From positions 6,262,001 through 6,326,000 of the forward strand of contig NC_015957.1 in the NCBI RefSeq assembly GCF_000147815.2: 64,000 nt of DNA, read 5' to 3'. Both the position numbers and the translations under genes were made by a program. Shown piece by piece: positions 9,257 to 18,004 of the stretch. This DNA is from Streptomyces violaceusniger Tu 4113 (GTDB taxonomy: Bacteria > Actinomycetota > Actinomycetes > Streptomycetales > Streptomycetaceae). Each line of letters begins with the position of its first letter. The first letter of the stretch is position 1. Under the pieces are notes generated by a model. It was not told the origin of the DNA. It made no database searches and saw nothing but the letters and a program-made list of their open reading frames with translations.

Positions 9257-9273
9257 GCTGCCTCCTTCTGCTG

Positions 9274-9299
9274 CCTGGTACAGGTTGTCCCTGGCAGGG
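9274..9299. promoter_or_regulatory. double palindrome between XRE regulator and SDR gene
   Basis: CCTGGTACAGG (9274-9284) and CCCTGGCAGGG (9289-9299) are two CCTG/CAGG dyads whose centres are 15 bases apart, in the divergent intergenic region. They are likely operator half-sites for the XRE regulator and overlap where both promoters must lie. Confidence 0.55.
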
Positions 9300-9327
9300 T
9301 GGCCGTGGCCGGGGAACCCTTGACGTC

Positions 9328-10044
9328 ATGAACAATCGCACAGCACTGGTCACCGGTGCCAACAAGGGCATCGGCAGGGACATCGCACATCAGCTCGCCG
9401 CCGAGGGGCTCACCGTGCACGTGGGCTCGCGCGACGCCGAGCGGGGGCGGCGGACCGTCGAGGAGATCGGCGGCGGCGCCCGGCTGATGGTGCTCGACGT
9501 GACCGACCCCGGCAGCATCGCCACGGCCGCCGCGCAACTGGACCGGCTGGACATCCTGGTCAACAACGCGGGCATCATGGTGGACGGCGCCACGGCGCCC
9601 GAGGCGGATCTCGAGGGCTTCCGCCGGACGTATGAGACCAACGTCTTCGGTGTCCTCGCCGTCACCAACGCCTTTCTTCCGGCCCTGCGCCGCTCGCCCG
9701 CGCCCCGGATCGTGAATATCTCCAGCGGTACCGGTTCGCTGACCTGGAGCGCGGACCCGGAGCATCAGTTCGCCTCCTCCGCCGGATCGGGGGCGGCCTA
9801 TCGCTCCTCCAAGACGGCCCTGAACGCCCTGACCCTCTACACCGCACAGGCCCTGGCGTCCGAGGGCTTCAAGGTCAACGCACTGGCCCCCGGGCTGCGC
9901 AGGACCGATCTGAACGCCCGCGCCGCCGAGAGCGACGGGGATCCGGCCGAGGCCGCGGCGGGCGCGGTCCGGCTCGCCCTCCTGCCGGACACCGGGCCCA
10001 CCGGCGGGTTCTTCTCCTGGGACGGCACACCGGCACCCTGGTAG
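9328..10044 (+). CDS. SDR family NAD(P)-dependent oxidoreductase
   Basis: A 238-residue classical short-chain dehydrogenase. The cofactor motif TGANKGIGRDIA is at the N terminus, NNAG is in the middle, and Ser/Tyr-x3-Lys are present (ISSGTGS, then YRSSK). Members with TGANKGIG commonly reduce carbonyl compounds. It is the likely regulatory target of the divergent XRE gene. It is shorter than carbonyl reductases of animals but normal for bacterial members. Confidence 0.85.
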   Translation: MNNRTALVTGANKGIGRDIAHQLAAEGLTVHVGSRDAERGRRTVEEIGGGARLMVLDVTDPGSIATAAAQLDRLDILVNNAGIMVDGATAPEADLEGFRRTYETNVFGVLAVTNAFLPALRRSPAPRIVNISSGTGSLTWSADPEHQFASSAGSGAAYRSSKTALNALTLYTAQALASEGFKVNALAPGLRRTDLNARAAESDGDPAEAAAGAVRLALLPDTGPTGGFFSWDGTPAPW

Positions 10045-10134
10045 ACCACTCCGGCGCCCTGGCAGCCCCCGGGTCCGCACGGGCCTGACGCCCCCGCCCG
10101 TCGCCTCGGTGTCCGCCCGCTCCCGCCGACTGGA

Positions 10135-11751
10135 TCAGTCGGCGGAGAGCTGGGTGTTCGGCACTCGCCAGGCGGCGATCACCAAGGCGATCAGGCCCAC
10201 CGCGGCTCCGGTGAGGAACACCACGCGCAGGGCGCTGACATAGCCCTCCAGGAACGGCTGCGCCACGCCCGGATCGAGGTGCCGGAGGAAGGCCGAGTCC
10301 TCCAGATTCACCCCGCCGTCGGGCCGCAGGACGCCCTTCAGCGCCTCCGCGTTCGCCGGTTCCCCGGCCAGCCGGCGGAACGACGCGTCCTCGGAGGCCA
10401 CCGCCAGGCGCTCGCTGATCCGCGAACCGGCCAAGGAGAAGAGGATGGACAGGAAGACGGCGGCACCCACCGTGCCGCCGTTGGAGCGGAAGAAGTTCAC
10501 CGACGCGGTGGCCGCTCCCATGTCCCGCCCGGGCACCTCGGACTGGGCGAGCGTGGTGATCGTCTGCATCGCCGCGCCCAGGCCCGCCCCCATGAACACC
10601 ATGCCGATGGCGACGTACCACAGCGGGGTGTCGTCCCTCAGCGTGGCGAACACCAGCATGGCGACGGTGAGGGAGCCGACGCCCGCCACCAGATGGACCT
10701 TGAACCGGCCCGTCCGTGACATCAGCCGGCCCACCAGCAGGGTCACCGTCACATTCGCCGCCACGGTGGGCAGCGTGGCCAGGCCCGCCTTCATCGGGCT
10801 CATGCCCTTGGCGAGCTGCAGATAGAGCGGAAGCGTGGTCATGGCGCCGAACATGGTGATGCCCACGGTGAAGTGCAGCACGGTGCCCAGCCGGAACGCG
10901 CGGATACGGAACAGTTTGACCGGCAGCAGCGCGGCGTCCGCCATCCGCCGCTCCAGCAGCACGAAGGAGACCAGCCCGACCACCCCCACCGCGTACATCA
11001 CCAGCGCCCGGGGAGAACCCCAGCCCCAGCTCCGCCCCTGTTCGGCGACGATGAGCAGGGGCACGATCCCGACCGCCAGCGTCAGCGCCCCGCCGTAGTC
11101 AAGGCGGTGCCGTACGGGCTGGTGGGGCACGTGCAGCACCCGCAGGATCACCACGATGGCGAGGGCCGCCAGCGGGATGTTGACCAGGAAGATCCAGCGC
11201 CATCCGTCGAGCCCCAGCAGAGTGGCGCGCCCGGCGAACACTCCGCCCACCAGGGGGCCGACGACGCTGGAGCCGGCGAACACCGCCGTGATGTAGCCCT
11301 GGTAGCGGCCGCGCTCCCGTGGCGAGGTGATGTCGGCGATGATCGTCATGGCCAGGGACATCAGTCCGCCACCGCCGAGGCCCTGGACCGCCCGGAAGGC
11401 CGCGAGCTGGTGGATGGACGTGGCGAATCCGCACAGCAGCGACCCGAAGGTGAACAGCACGATGGCGGTCAGATAGACCGGCCGGCGGCCGTAGATGTCG
11501 GAGAGCTTCCCGTACAGCGGGGTGACGATGGTGCCGGTGACGAGATAGGCGGTGGTCACCCACGCCTGGGCGGTGAGGCCGTGCAGATCGTCGGCGATGG
11601 TGCGCAGCGCCGAGGACACCACGGTCTGGTCGAGCGCGGCGAGGAACATGCCGAGCATCAGCCCGGACAGCACGGTCACGATCTGGCGGTGGGACAGCCG
11701 GGCGGGGCTCTGGGGCTCGGTGGGCCCGGTGGTGGTGGATGAGGACGACAT
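10135..11751 (-). CDS. MFS drug/product exporter, DHA2 (14-helix) family
   Basis: A 538-residue proton-driven exporter of the EmrB/QacA type. Motif A-like and motif C-like segments are visible (LYGKLSDIYGRRPVY; SSVVGPLVGGVFAG) and LDQTVVSSALRTIADDL in helix 1 is typical for DHA2. About 14 hydrophobic segments can be counted. It is the last gene of a minus-strand group behind a glycosyltransferase and a UDP-glucose dehydrogenase, 149 bases after the former, so it may export the glycosylated compound. The divergent TetR gene further upstream probably controls the set. Confidence 0.85.
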   Translation of the reverse strand: MSSSSTTTGPTEPQSPARLSHRQIVTVLSGLMLGMFLAALDQTVVSSALRTIADDLHGLTAQAWVTTAYLVTGTIVTPLYGKLSDIYGRRPVYLTAIVLFTFGSLLCGFATSIHQLAAFRAVQGLGGGGLMSLAMTIIADITSPRERGRYQGYITAVFAGSSVVGPLVGGVFAGRATLLGLDGWRWIFLVNIPLAALAIVVILRVLHVPHQPVRHRLDYGGALTLAVGIVPLLIVAEQGRSWGWGSPRALVMYAVGVVGLVSFVLLERRMADAALLPVKLFRIRAFRLGTVLHFTVGITMFGAMTTLPLYLQLAKGMSPMKAGLATLPTVAANVTVTLLVGRLMSRTGRFKVHLVAGVGSLTVAMLVFATLRDDTPLWYVAIGMVFMGAGLGAAMQTITTLAQSEVPGRDMGAATASVNFFRSNGGTVGAAVFLSILFSLAGSRISERLAVASEDASFRRLAGEPANAEALKGVLRPDGGVNLEDSAFLRHLDPGVAQPFLEGYVSALRVVFLTGAAVGLIALVIAAWRVPNTQLSAD

Positions 11752-11900
11752 TACGTACCTGCGAACCTTCTCTGCCGCGCGTGGGGGGCCGGGGAATGCC
11801 GGGACTCTGATCCGGAGGCCGGGGAGGTGCGGAGGCCGGAGGCCGGGGAAGAGCGGGGCCCGGAGCCCGGGCGCGCGGCCCGGACTCCGGGAGCCGGGTG

Positions 11901-13124
11901 TTATCCGGCGATCTTCTCCAGGTCGGCGACGGCACTGTCGATCTCCGGCAGCGCCAGCATCTCCAGCCGCGCCCGGCGGGCCACGGCGCGGCAGTCGTCG
12001 TCGGCCAGCAGCTCACGGCAGACGGTGGTGATGCCGTCCGGCGTGGGGTCGGTGATGTGCCGGCCGAGGCCGAGCTCCTCGACCCGCTGTGCGTTGCCGG
12101 GCTGATCGCCGAACTGCGGCAGCACGGCCATCGGTGTCGCGGTGCGCATCGATTCGCGGATGCTGTTGAAGCCGCCGTGGGTGAGGAAGAGGTCCACGGA
12201 TTCCAGCAGCAGGGGCTGTGGCAGCCGCTTGGTGATGTGCACATGCGCCGGCAACCCGTCGGTGTCCACGGGGATGCCGGAGGTGGCGAGGACGACGGTG
12301 CACTCCTGCAGCCCCGACAGCCCCTGGATCATGGCGTGCAACGTGTCCACCGGATCCGGCACCGGCAGGGGCGACGCGGGGACGTCCCCCTCATTGTTGC
12401 CGTGGAACATGGGGATCGCGGTGCCGATGGCGGCGAACACCAGGGGCCGGTCGGTGGGCAGTTCGGCGACCCAGCGCGGCAGCGCTGCGCCGCGGTCCAC
12501 GTCCACTGTCTGCCGGTAGGACCAGGAGGCCGGCAGATGCCGGGCGAAGGAGAAGGCCGGGGGTACGTAGTCGATGCGCCCATGCGGGATGAGCGACAGC
12601 GGGTCCTCGAAGGTGGCCAGCCCCTGGCGCTTCCGCAGGGCGTTGAGGCCCGGCAGTATTCCGGCCGGGTCGAAGGTGTTGGAGGCCCCGGAGGGGGTGG
12701 AGAGCTGGGGTATGCCGAGCGCCTCGGCGATGACGCAGGAGGCGAGGTCCATGCCGTCGCGCAGGATGAGGTCGGGGCGGAAGTCGTGTGCCACGGGGAG
12801 CAGGGTGTCCAGCAGCATCGTGGCCATCGGGCCGGAGATTGCCTTGGTCATGAGGCGCAGCATGTGCGCCTGCAGCTCCTTGCCGTCCATCTCCGGCGGA
12901 CCGCCCTGGGGGTTCTCCTCGGCCAGTACGGTGCCGAGGAAGGCGGACGGGCTGAAGTCGCCGATGGCGGTCGTCACCCGCACCTCCTCCCGTTCGAAGA
13001 CGAAGGCGAGGGCCGGGGTGGTGACGACCAGCACCTCATGGCCGGCGGCCGCGAGGGACCGGGCGAGGGGAAGCTGGGCCCGGCCGTGGGAGGGGCTGCC
13101 GAGCGTGGTGAACATAACCCGCAA
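11901..13124 (-). CDS. GT1 (MGT-type) glycosyltransferase
   Basis: A 407-residue glycosyltransferase of the UDP-glycosyltransferase/macrolide type. The N-terminal half begins MRVMFTTLGSPSHGRAQLPLARSLAAAGHEV, here cited only as the GSxSHG acceptor-domain motif with its His. The C-terminal half has the nucleotide-sugar motif with HGGFNSIRESM and PQFGDQPGNA. It transfers a sugar to a small hydrophobic acceptor in the cytoplasm. Its gene follows UDP-glucose 6-dehydrogenase by 57 bases and precedes an exporter, which suggests UDP-glucuronate as donor; this is inference only. Confidence 0.82.
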   Translation of the reverse strand: MRVMFTTLGSPSHGRAQLPLARSLAAAGHEVLVVTTPALAFVFEREEVRVTTAIGDFSPSAFLGTVLAEENPQGGPPEMDGKELQAHMLRLMTKAISGPMATMLLDTLLPVAHDFRPDLILRDGMDLASCVIAEALGIPQLSTPSGASNTFDPAGILPGLNALRKRQGLATFEDPLSLIPHGRIDYVPPAFSFARHLPASWSYRQTVDVDRGAALPRWVAELPTDRPLVFAAIGTAIPMFHGNNEGDVPASPLPVPDPVDTLHAMIQGLSGLQECTVVLATSGIPVDTDGLPAHVHITKRLPQPLLLESVDLFLTHGGFNSIRESMRTATPMAVLPQFGDQPGNAQRVEELGLGRHITDPTPDGITTVCRELLADDDCRAVARRARLEMLALPEIDSAVADLEKIAG

Positions 13125-13181
13125 CGCAGGGGCCTTTCTGTGGGAAGGGTCTCGTACGGCGAGAGGGGGTTGGTGGGGCGG

Positions 13182-14495
13182 TCAGCGCGCCATCGCAAGC
13201 GTGCGGCCGATGCCCTCGCAGGTCAGCCCGGCGCGGCGGAGCCGGTCCGGGTCGAGCAGATTGCGGAAGTCGTAGACGTGCGGGGATCCGAGCAGTCCGG
13301 CGATGTGCTCCCAGTCGAGGTCGCGGAACTCCGGCCACTCGGTGAGGACGAGACAGGCGCGCGCTCCCGTCAGGGCCTCCTCGGGGGTGTCGGCGAGGGT
13401 GAGCAGATCGCTGAGGTCGGGGCGGGTCTCGCTGAGGGCGGGGTCGTAGGCGTGGAGCTCGGCGCCCCGCTCCTTGAGCAGCCGGGCGATGGCCAGGGCG
13501 GGTGAGTCGCGCAGGTCGGAGGTGCCCGCCTTGAAGGCCAGGCCCAGCACGGCCAGCCGTACGCCGTGCAGCGAGCCGTCGCCCGGTGTGCACCCGGCGA
13601 CCACGCGCTCGACGAGTCGCCGCTGGTGTTCGACGTTGGTCTCGATGGTGGCGCCCAGCAGCGGGAAGTCCACGCCCGACTCCTGACAGATCGTCAGCAG
13701 GGCGTGGGTGTCCTTGGGCAGGCAGGAGCCGCCCCAGCCGGGGCCCGGCCGGAGGAACGCCGAGCCGATGCGGGGGTCGTGGCCGATGCCCGCGAGCACA
13801 TCGTCCACGTCGGCGCCGAAGTGTTCGCACAGCGTGGCGAGGTTGTTGGCGAAGGAGAGCTTCATGGCCAGGAAGAAGTTGGCGGCGTACTTGGCGAGTT
13901 CGGCGCCCGCGGCGTCGGTGAGCACCAGCGGGGCATCCAGCCCGGCGTACAGGCCGGCCACCCGTCGCGCAGCGTCCTGGTCCGCGGCGCCGACCACGAT
14001 GCGGTCGGGGTGGAGGAAGTCGCGCACCGCGTAACCCTCCCGGAGGAACTCCGGGTTGCTGACCACGGCCACGTCCGGACGGTCCAGCAGTGCGGCGACG
14101 CGCTCGGCGGTGCCGACGGGCACGGTGGACTTGTTGACCACCACGCTGCCGTGCGGCAGCTCGTCGCGGATCTGGTCCGCCACGGCCTCGACGGCGGCCA
14201 GGTCGGCGGCGCCGCCGACGCCCATCGGGGTCGGCAGGCACAGGAACACCACGTCGGCGTCGGCGACCGCGGCCCGGGTGTCCCGGACGAACTCCAGCCG
14301 CCCCAAGTCCAGTCCCTCGCGGACGAGTTCGGGCAGGCGAGGCTCGAGGATGTCGACCTCGCCCCGCCGGAGCCGCTCCACCTTGTGGCGGTCGGTGTCC
14401 GCGCACACCACTCGATGGCCGAGGGTGGCCAGACAGGCGCCGGTGGTCAGTCCGACGTATCCGGTGCCCACCACGGCCACGCGTCGTATCTGCAC
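13182..14495 (-). CDS. UDP-glucose/GDP-mannose 6-dehydrogenase family
   Basis: A 437-residue NAD-dependent nucleotide-sugar dehydrogenase that oxidises the C6 alcohol to a carboxylate in two steps. The N-terminal Rossmann motif is VVGTGYVGLTTG. The middle domain carries KYAANFFLAMKLSFAN, and the catalytic cysteine is Cys258 in GWGGSCLPKD. Length is normal. UDP-glucose is the likelier substrate than GDP-mannose from the overall match, but this cannot be settled by eye. First gene of the minus-strand module with glycosyltransferase and exporter. Confidence 0.88.
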   Translation of the reverse strand: MQIRRVAVVGTGYVGLTTGACLATLGHRVVCADTDRHKVERLRRGEVDILEPRLPELVREGLDLGRLEFVRDTRAAVADADVVFLCLPTPMGVGGAADLAAVEAVADQIRDELPHGSVVVNKSTVPVGTAERVAALLDRPDVAVVSNPEFLREGYAVRDFLHPDRIVVGAADQDAARRVAGLYAGLDAPLVLTDAAGAELAKYAANFFLAMKLSFANNLATLCEHFGADVDDVLAGIGHDPRIGSAFLRPGPGWGGSCLPKDTHALLTICQESGVDFPLLGATIETNVEHQRRLVERVVAGCTPGDGSLHGVRLAVLGLAFKAGTSDLRDSPALAIARLLKERGAELHAYDPALSETRPDLSDLLTLADTPEEALTGARACLVLTEWPEFRDLDWEHIAGLLGSPHVYDFRNLLDPDRLRRAGLTCEGIGRTLAMAR

Positions 14496-14631
14496 AGGGG
14501 TTCACCACTTCTGCTGGGGGTCAGATGCGGGCACGTGGCATGGGCCGGCCCGGCGGCCGCCCGCTCGGGAGACGAGCAGGCCGGACACCCTCGTCCGGCC
14601 GGGACCGCGCGAGCCGGCGACCAAAGTCACC

Positions 14632-14675
14632 ACGCGTTGACAAAACATAACGCGTTGACCCCGATCTTGGTCAAC
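14632..14675. promoter_or_regulatory. operator region between UDP-sugar dehydrogenase and TetR
   Basis: The divergent gap holds a perfect dyad GTTGACC (14654-14660) / GGTCAAC (14669-14675) with an 8-base spacer. A direct repeat ACGCGTTGAC occurs at 14632-14641 and 14650-14659, 18 bases apart. TTGAC elements could double as -35 boxes. It is the best candidate binding site for the adjacent TetR protein. Confidence 0.6.
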
Positions 14676-14727
14676 AAGCGATGACAACAGTGGATGACTT
14701 CTGGACATGCGAGGCTGAACCGGCAGC

Positions 14728-15390
14728 ATGTACGGCACGGTCCAGGCGGAGGTACGACAGGTGAATCGGGCAAGCGACCCGCGAGGGTGCGACGATCTCC
14801 CCCCGAGGGCCCGCAGATACGACGCGGCGGGCACGCGCAGCGCACTGCTGGGGGCCGCCGCGCTGCGTTTCGCCAGGTACGGCTACGACCGCTGCAGCGT
14901 GCGCGATATCGCCAAGGACGCAGGCGTGGACGCCGCCCTGGTCTACCGCTATTTCGGCTCAAAGGAGGCGCTGTTCGACGCCGTGTCGACCAGCACCGGC
15001 CTGTTCGAGCCGCTGCGCCATCTGCCGCTGGACGAGGTGTCGGCGTGGATCTGCGATGTCGTCTCGATGGGGCCCACCGAGGAAGAGGCCCCGCATCCGC
15101 TGCTGACCAAGCTCCGCTCGTCCAGCCGGGAGGAGACCGTGGGGCGGCTGCGCGAGGAGATCACCGAGGTGTTCTCGCAAGGGTTCGCGCGGCGTCTGGA
15201 GGGCGAGGACGCCGAGTTGCGGGCCGAGTTGCTGGCCGCGTGGCTGATGGGCATCACCCTGCTGCGGCTGGCCATCCGCTCACCGGCGCTGGCCGCCACG
15301 CCGGACGACACCCTGCTGCGCTTCCTGCGGGCCGGTATCGATCCGCTGCTGGACGCGGACTGCCCCGGGCGCGGAAGCGAGGACCGCTGA
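14728..15390 (+). CDS. TetR/AcrR family regulator
   Basis: A 220-residue repressor. The helix-turn-helix spans about residues 32-80, with RSALLGAAALRFARYGYD, VRDIAKDAGVD and LVYRYFGSKEALFDAV. The C-terminal part is the variable ligand-binding helical domain. It is divergent from the UDP-glucose dehydrogenase/glycosyltransferase/exporter module, whose control region contains TetR-like dyads. A later in-frame start would also leave the domain intact, so the first residues are uncertain. Confidence 0.85.
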   Translation: MYGTVQAEVRQVNRASDPRGCDDLPPRARRYDAAGTRSALLGAAALRFARYGYDRCSVRDIAKDAGVDAALVYRYFGSKEALFDAVSTSTGLFEPLRHLPLDEVSAWICDVVSMGPTEEEAPHPLLTKLRSSSREETVGRLREEITEVFSQGFARRLEGEDAELRAELLAAWLMGITLLRLAIRSPALAATPDDTLLRFLRAGIDPLLDADCPGRGSEDR

Positions 15391-15414
15391 CCCTCTCCTC
15401 GCTCCGCCCCCGGG

Positions 15415-15429
15415 GCAGGTAAAACCTGC
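15415..15429. terminator. small hairpin between converging tetR and eCIS operon
   Basis: GCAGGT, AAA and ACCTGC form a six-base-pair hairpin in the 46-base convergent gap. It could end both transcripts but is weak. Confidence 0.4.
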
Positions 15430-15436
15430 GCCGCGG

Positions 15437-16309
15437 CTAGACGTTCGGCACGCGCAGCTTGTCCCAGCTGGCCTTGCCGGGGACGCCGTCCGCGCCATCG
15501 CCGGAGTAGCCCAGTTTGTGCTGCCAGGCCGCGTAGGACTTGCGGTCCGCCTCGGTCCACTCGGGGCTCGGGCCCTCCTCGTAGCGTCCGCAGCCCTCGG
15601 CCACCAGCCGCTTGCCCATCGCCGTGATGATCTTGCTTTGGCGGCCGGAGCGGAAGAAGTCGGCGCCCGGGAAGGGCTCATAGGTCGCGGGTGGCTTGGG
15701 GGCCGGGCCGTCCGGCTTGGCGCCGAGCCGCTTGCCGATGCGGCCGCGCATGGAGTCCATCGTGAAACCACGCGGGTCGATCTTGCCCGGCTGCCACTCC
15801 AGATGGCCGATCACCGACCGCTGGGTCCAGCCGTGGGCGCGGCAGATGGCCGCGGACACCTTCTCGATCGCCAGCTTCTGCGCCTCCGGCCAGGGGTCCT
15901 CGCCATCGCCGAGGTTGATGCACTCGAAGCCGTAGAAGTGGCGGTTGCCGTCGGTGTCCGCCTCGTTGTCGGGCGGCAGCGCGGATTCGTCGACGACGGC
16001 TCTGAGCACGTCACTGTCGCCGAGACCCGCGTGGTTGGCGCGGCCGTGGCCGACCATGTGGACCGCGCCGGCCTTGTCGATGACGCCGTGGCACAGCGGC
16101 CCCGGCAGCGCGGAGTGTCCGTCGTAGCACAGCTCCACGGAGGAGTCGGTGCCCTTGGTGACGGTGTGATGGATCATCACCCCGTTGACCGGGCCCCAGG
16201 GGCCCTTGGAGTTGCGGTTGTGAGTGCGCCAGTCGCGGTACTCATGAACTTCCAGTCCCTCGTCGCGAAGCGCCTTGAGCAGACGGTCGGCGGTGAGCGG
16301 CGTGGCCAT
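15437..16309 (-). CDS. endolysin-like N-acetylmuramoyl-L-alanine amidase
   Basis: A 290-residue peptidoglycan hydrolase. The Amidase_2 (T7-lysozyme-like) domain covers about residues 15-190, with zinc-ligand candidates in MIHHTVTKG, and GHLEWQPGKIDPRGF near its end. A C-terminal peptidoglycan-binding-like domain (about 210-290) contains ITAMGKRLVAEGC and DGVPGKASWDKL. No signal peptide is seen, so it acts only after lysis or by another exit route, like a phage endolysin. Start is the ATG after AAGGAG; the longer frame is not protein-like. It is the last gene of the eCIS operon, which suggests a role in releasing particles or in cell death. Confidence 0.85.
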   Translation of the reverse strand: MATPLTADRLLKALRDEGLEVHEYRDWRTHNRNSKGPWGPVNGVMIHHTVTKGTDSSVELCYDGHSALPGPLCHGVIDKAGAVHMVGHGRANHAGLGDSDVLRAVVDESALPPDNEADTDGNRHFYGFECINLGDGEDPWPEAQKLAIEKVSAAICRAHGWTQRSVIGHLEWQPGKIDPRGFTMDSMRGRIGKRLGAKPDGPAPKPPATYEPFPGADFFRSGRQSKIITAMGKRLVAEGCGRYEEGPSPEWTEADRKSYAAWQHKLGYSGDGADGVPGKASWDKLRVPNV

Positions 16310-16386
16310 GGATATGCTCCTTAGGGATTCGGCATGGTGATGTACGGATGCCACGGTCACGGATCTCAATGGGCTCCGGACCGGGC

Positions 16387-17922
16387 CTACGCTTGCGGCT
16401 CGGCGTCCTCCCCGGCCCTGGTCCCGGCCTCCGCTTCGGCCTCCGCCGCGAGCGCCCGCGCGTCCGCGGCCGGGGCGGGCGTGGCCAGCGGCCCGAACAC
16501 CATCCGCAGATCCAGCTCCGCCTGTTCGGCCGTCACCCACGCCAGCGGCGCGTAGTGCACCTGGATCCCGGCCGGGGCCCGGAGCAGCGGTGTGCGGGGC
16601 GCGTTCACCGGCCACTCCACGGTGCCGGTGGCGGTGCGGGCCGGGATCAGCCAGTGGTCCCCGGAGCGGTAGGCGCCGTCGGCGGCGAAGTACACCTCGA
16701 CGCCGTCCTCCAGCGGCAGCCAGCGGCCCTCCTCGACCTTGAGCGCACCGCGCCTCTGCCGCGCCGCCGCGCCCTTGCGCGGGCGCCGGGCGCTCTCCCG
16801 GTGGTCCCAGCGGCGCAGGAACGGCCGCAGCTCCGGGCGGCGTCCGACGCCCGGCTCCGGCTCACCGGACAGCCGCACCCGCCGCCCCGGCAGGTCGACC
16901 TCCTCCACCCGCAGCAGCGACAGCGGCTCCCCCCGGCTGGTGTAGGCCGTGTCCACGAACTCCACCAGGTCCCCGACGCCCAGATCCAGCTTGTCGTCGC
17001 CGCCCAGCGACGCCAACTTCACCCAGGTGCCGTCGAGTTCATCGACCGGGAAGACCACCGAGCCGTTCTCCCGGGACCATTTGAAGGTCGCCTCCTTCGC
17101 CGTACCGCCCTCGTGGATCTCCACCCGGTAGAGCTGGTTCTCCGGCCCCCGGTAGCGGGCGTCCGGCCGCACCAGGCAGGGGTCCTCATCCGCGTGTTCC
17201 GGCCGCTCGGCGCGGGCCGCCAGCCGGGACCCGGGCGCCGACGCCTTCCGCGCCCACGCCTCGAACGCCTTGCCGACCTGGTCCTTGCTCGCCCCTCCCG
17301 GGTTCTCCAGCTCCAGGGCCGAGCCCGCCAGCGGCAGCACCTGCCAGACCACCTTGACCCGCGCCGTGGTGTCCGGCATCGCCGAGCCGAGGGCCACCTC
17401 GCGCAGTGCCGGGTCCTCGGCCGCGGTGACCGACCGCTCCCACACCTTGAGGCAGACCAGGAACGGCCGCTGCTCCGGCAGCCGGTCGCCCGGCCGCTCC
17501 GGGTCCCGGTAGGCGTCGGGCTGGTCCCAGTAGGTCCAGGTGGCGGGCGGCTCGTCCGGCTCGGGCGCGTCGGCCTCGCCCTCCTTGGCGGAGGCCCCGT
17601 CCGTCGCCTCGTCGTCGACCGGCACACCGGGCAGCGGCCGGGTCGCCTCGCACAGGATGCCGTCGACGTAGTAGCGGCCGCCCTCGATGATCAGGTCGTC
17701 CAGATCGCGGCTGCCGCCCTTGAAGGTGATGTGGAATCCGGCGTCCGCGGACGGGCCGCCGTGCTGCCCGATCAGGTCGGCGGCCAGCGTGCGGGCCTGG
17801 TGGAGCTGGATCGCGGTCTGCTCGTTGGCGTCGGCGTCGAGCTGTACGCGGCCCTGCTGGGCGACGACGGCGGAGTAGCGCCGGTCGGACCGGAAGGTGA
17901 GACGGGAGAGATCGGCGTGCAT
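16387..17922 (-). CDS. DUF6519-type eCIS/phage-tail-associated protein
   Basis: A 511-residue protein opening with LTFRSDRRYSAVVAQQGRVQ and DADANEQ, the signature I associate with DUF6519 proteins found in phage-tail-like clusters of actinobacteria. It has beta-rich, acidic sequence and no transmembrane segment. Function is unknown; its place beside the gpI-like gene suggests a fibre or baseplate-periphery protein. It starts 82 bases after the upstream gene ends and is followed by the amidase after 77 bases. Confidence 0.7.
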   Translation of the reverse strand: MHADLSRLTFRSDRRYSAVVAQQGRVQLDADANEQTAIQLHQARTLAADLIGQHGGPSADAGFHITFKGGSRDLDDLIIEGGRYYVDGILCEATRPLPGVPVDDEATDGASAKEGEADAPEPDEPPATWTYWDQPDAYRDPERPGDRLPEQRPFLVCLKVWERSVTAAEDPALREVALGSAMPDTTARVKVVWQVLPLAGSALELENPGGASKDQVGKAFEAWARKASAPGSRLAARAERPEHADEDPCLVRPDARYRGPENQLYRVEIHEGGTAKEATFKWSRENGSVVFPVDELDGTWVKLASLGGDDKLDLGVGDLVEFVDTAYTSRGEPLSLLRVEEVDLPGRRVRLSGEPEPGVGRRPELRPFLRRWDHRESARRPRKGAAARQRRGALKVEEGRWLPLEDGVEVYFAADGAYRSGDHWLIPARTATGTVEWPVNAPRTPLLRAPAGIQVHYAPLAWVTAEQAELDLRMVFGPLATPAPAADARALAAEAEAEAGTRAGEDAEPQA

Positions 17923-18004
17923 GGAAGGGGTCCCCCTCGGAAGGTTCGGAAGTCTGGCGGGCGGGGGCCCGGACGAGCGGGCCGGGGTGTCGGATCACGT
18001 CGGG

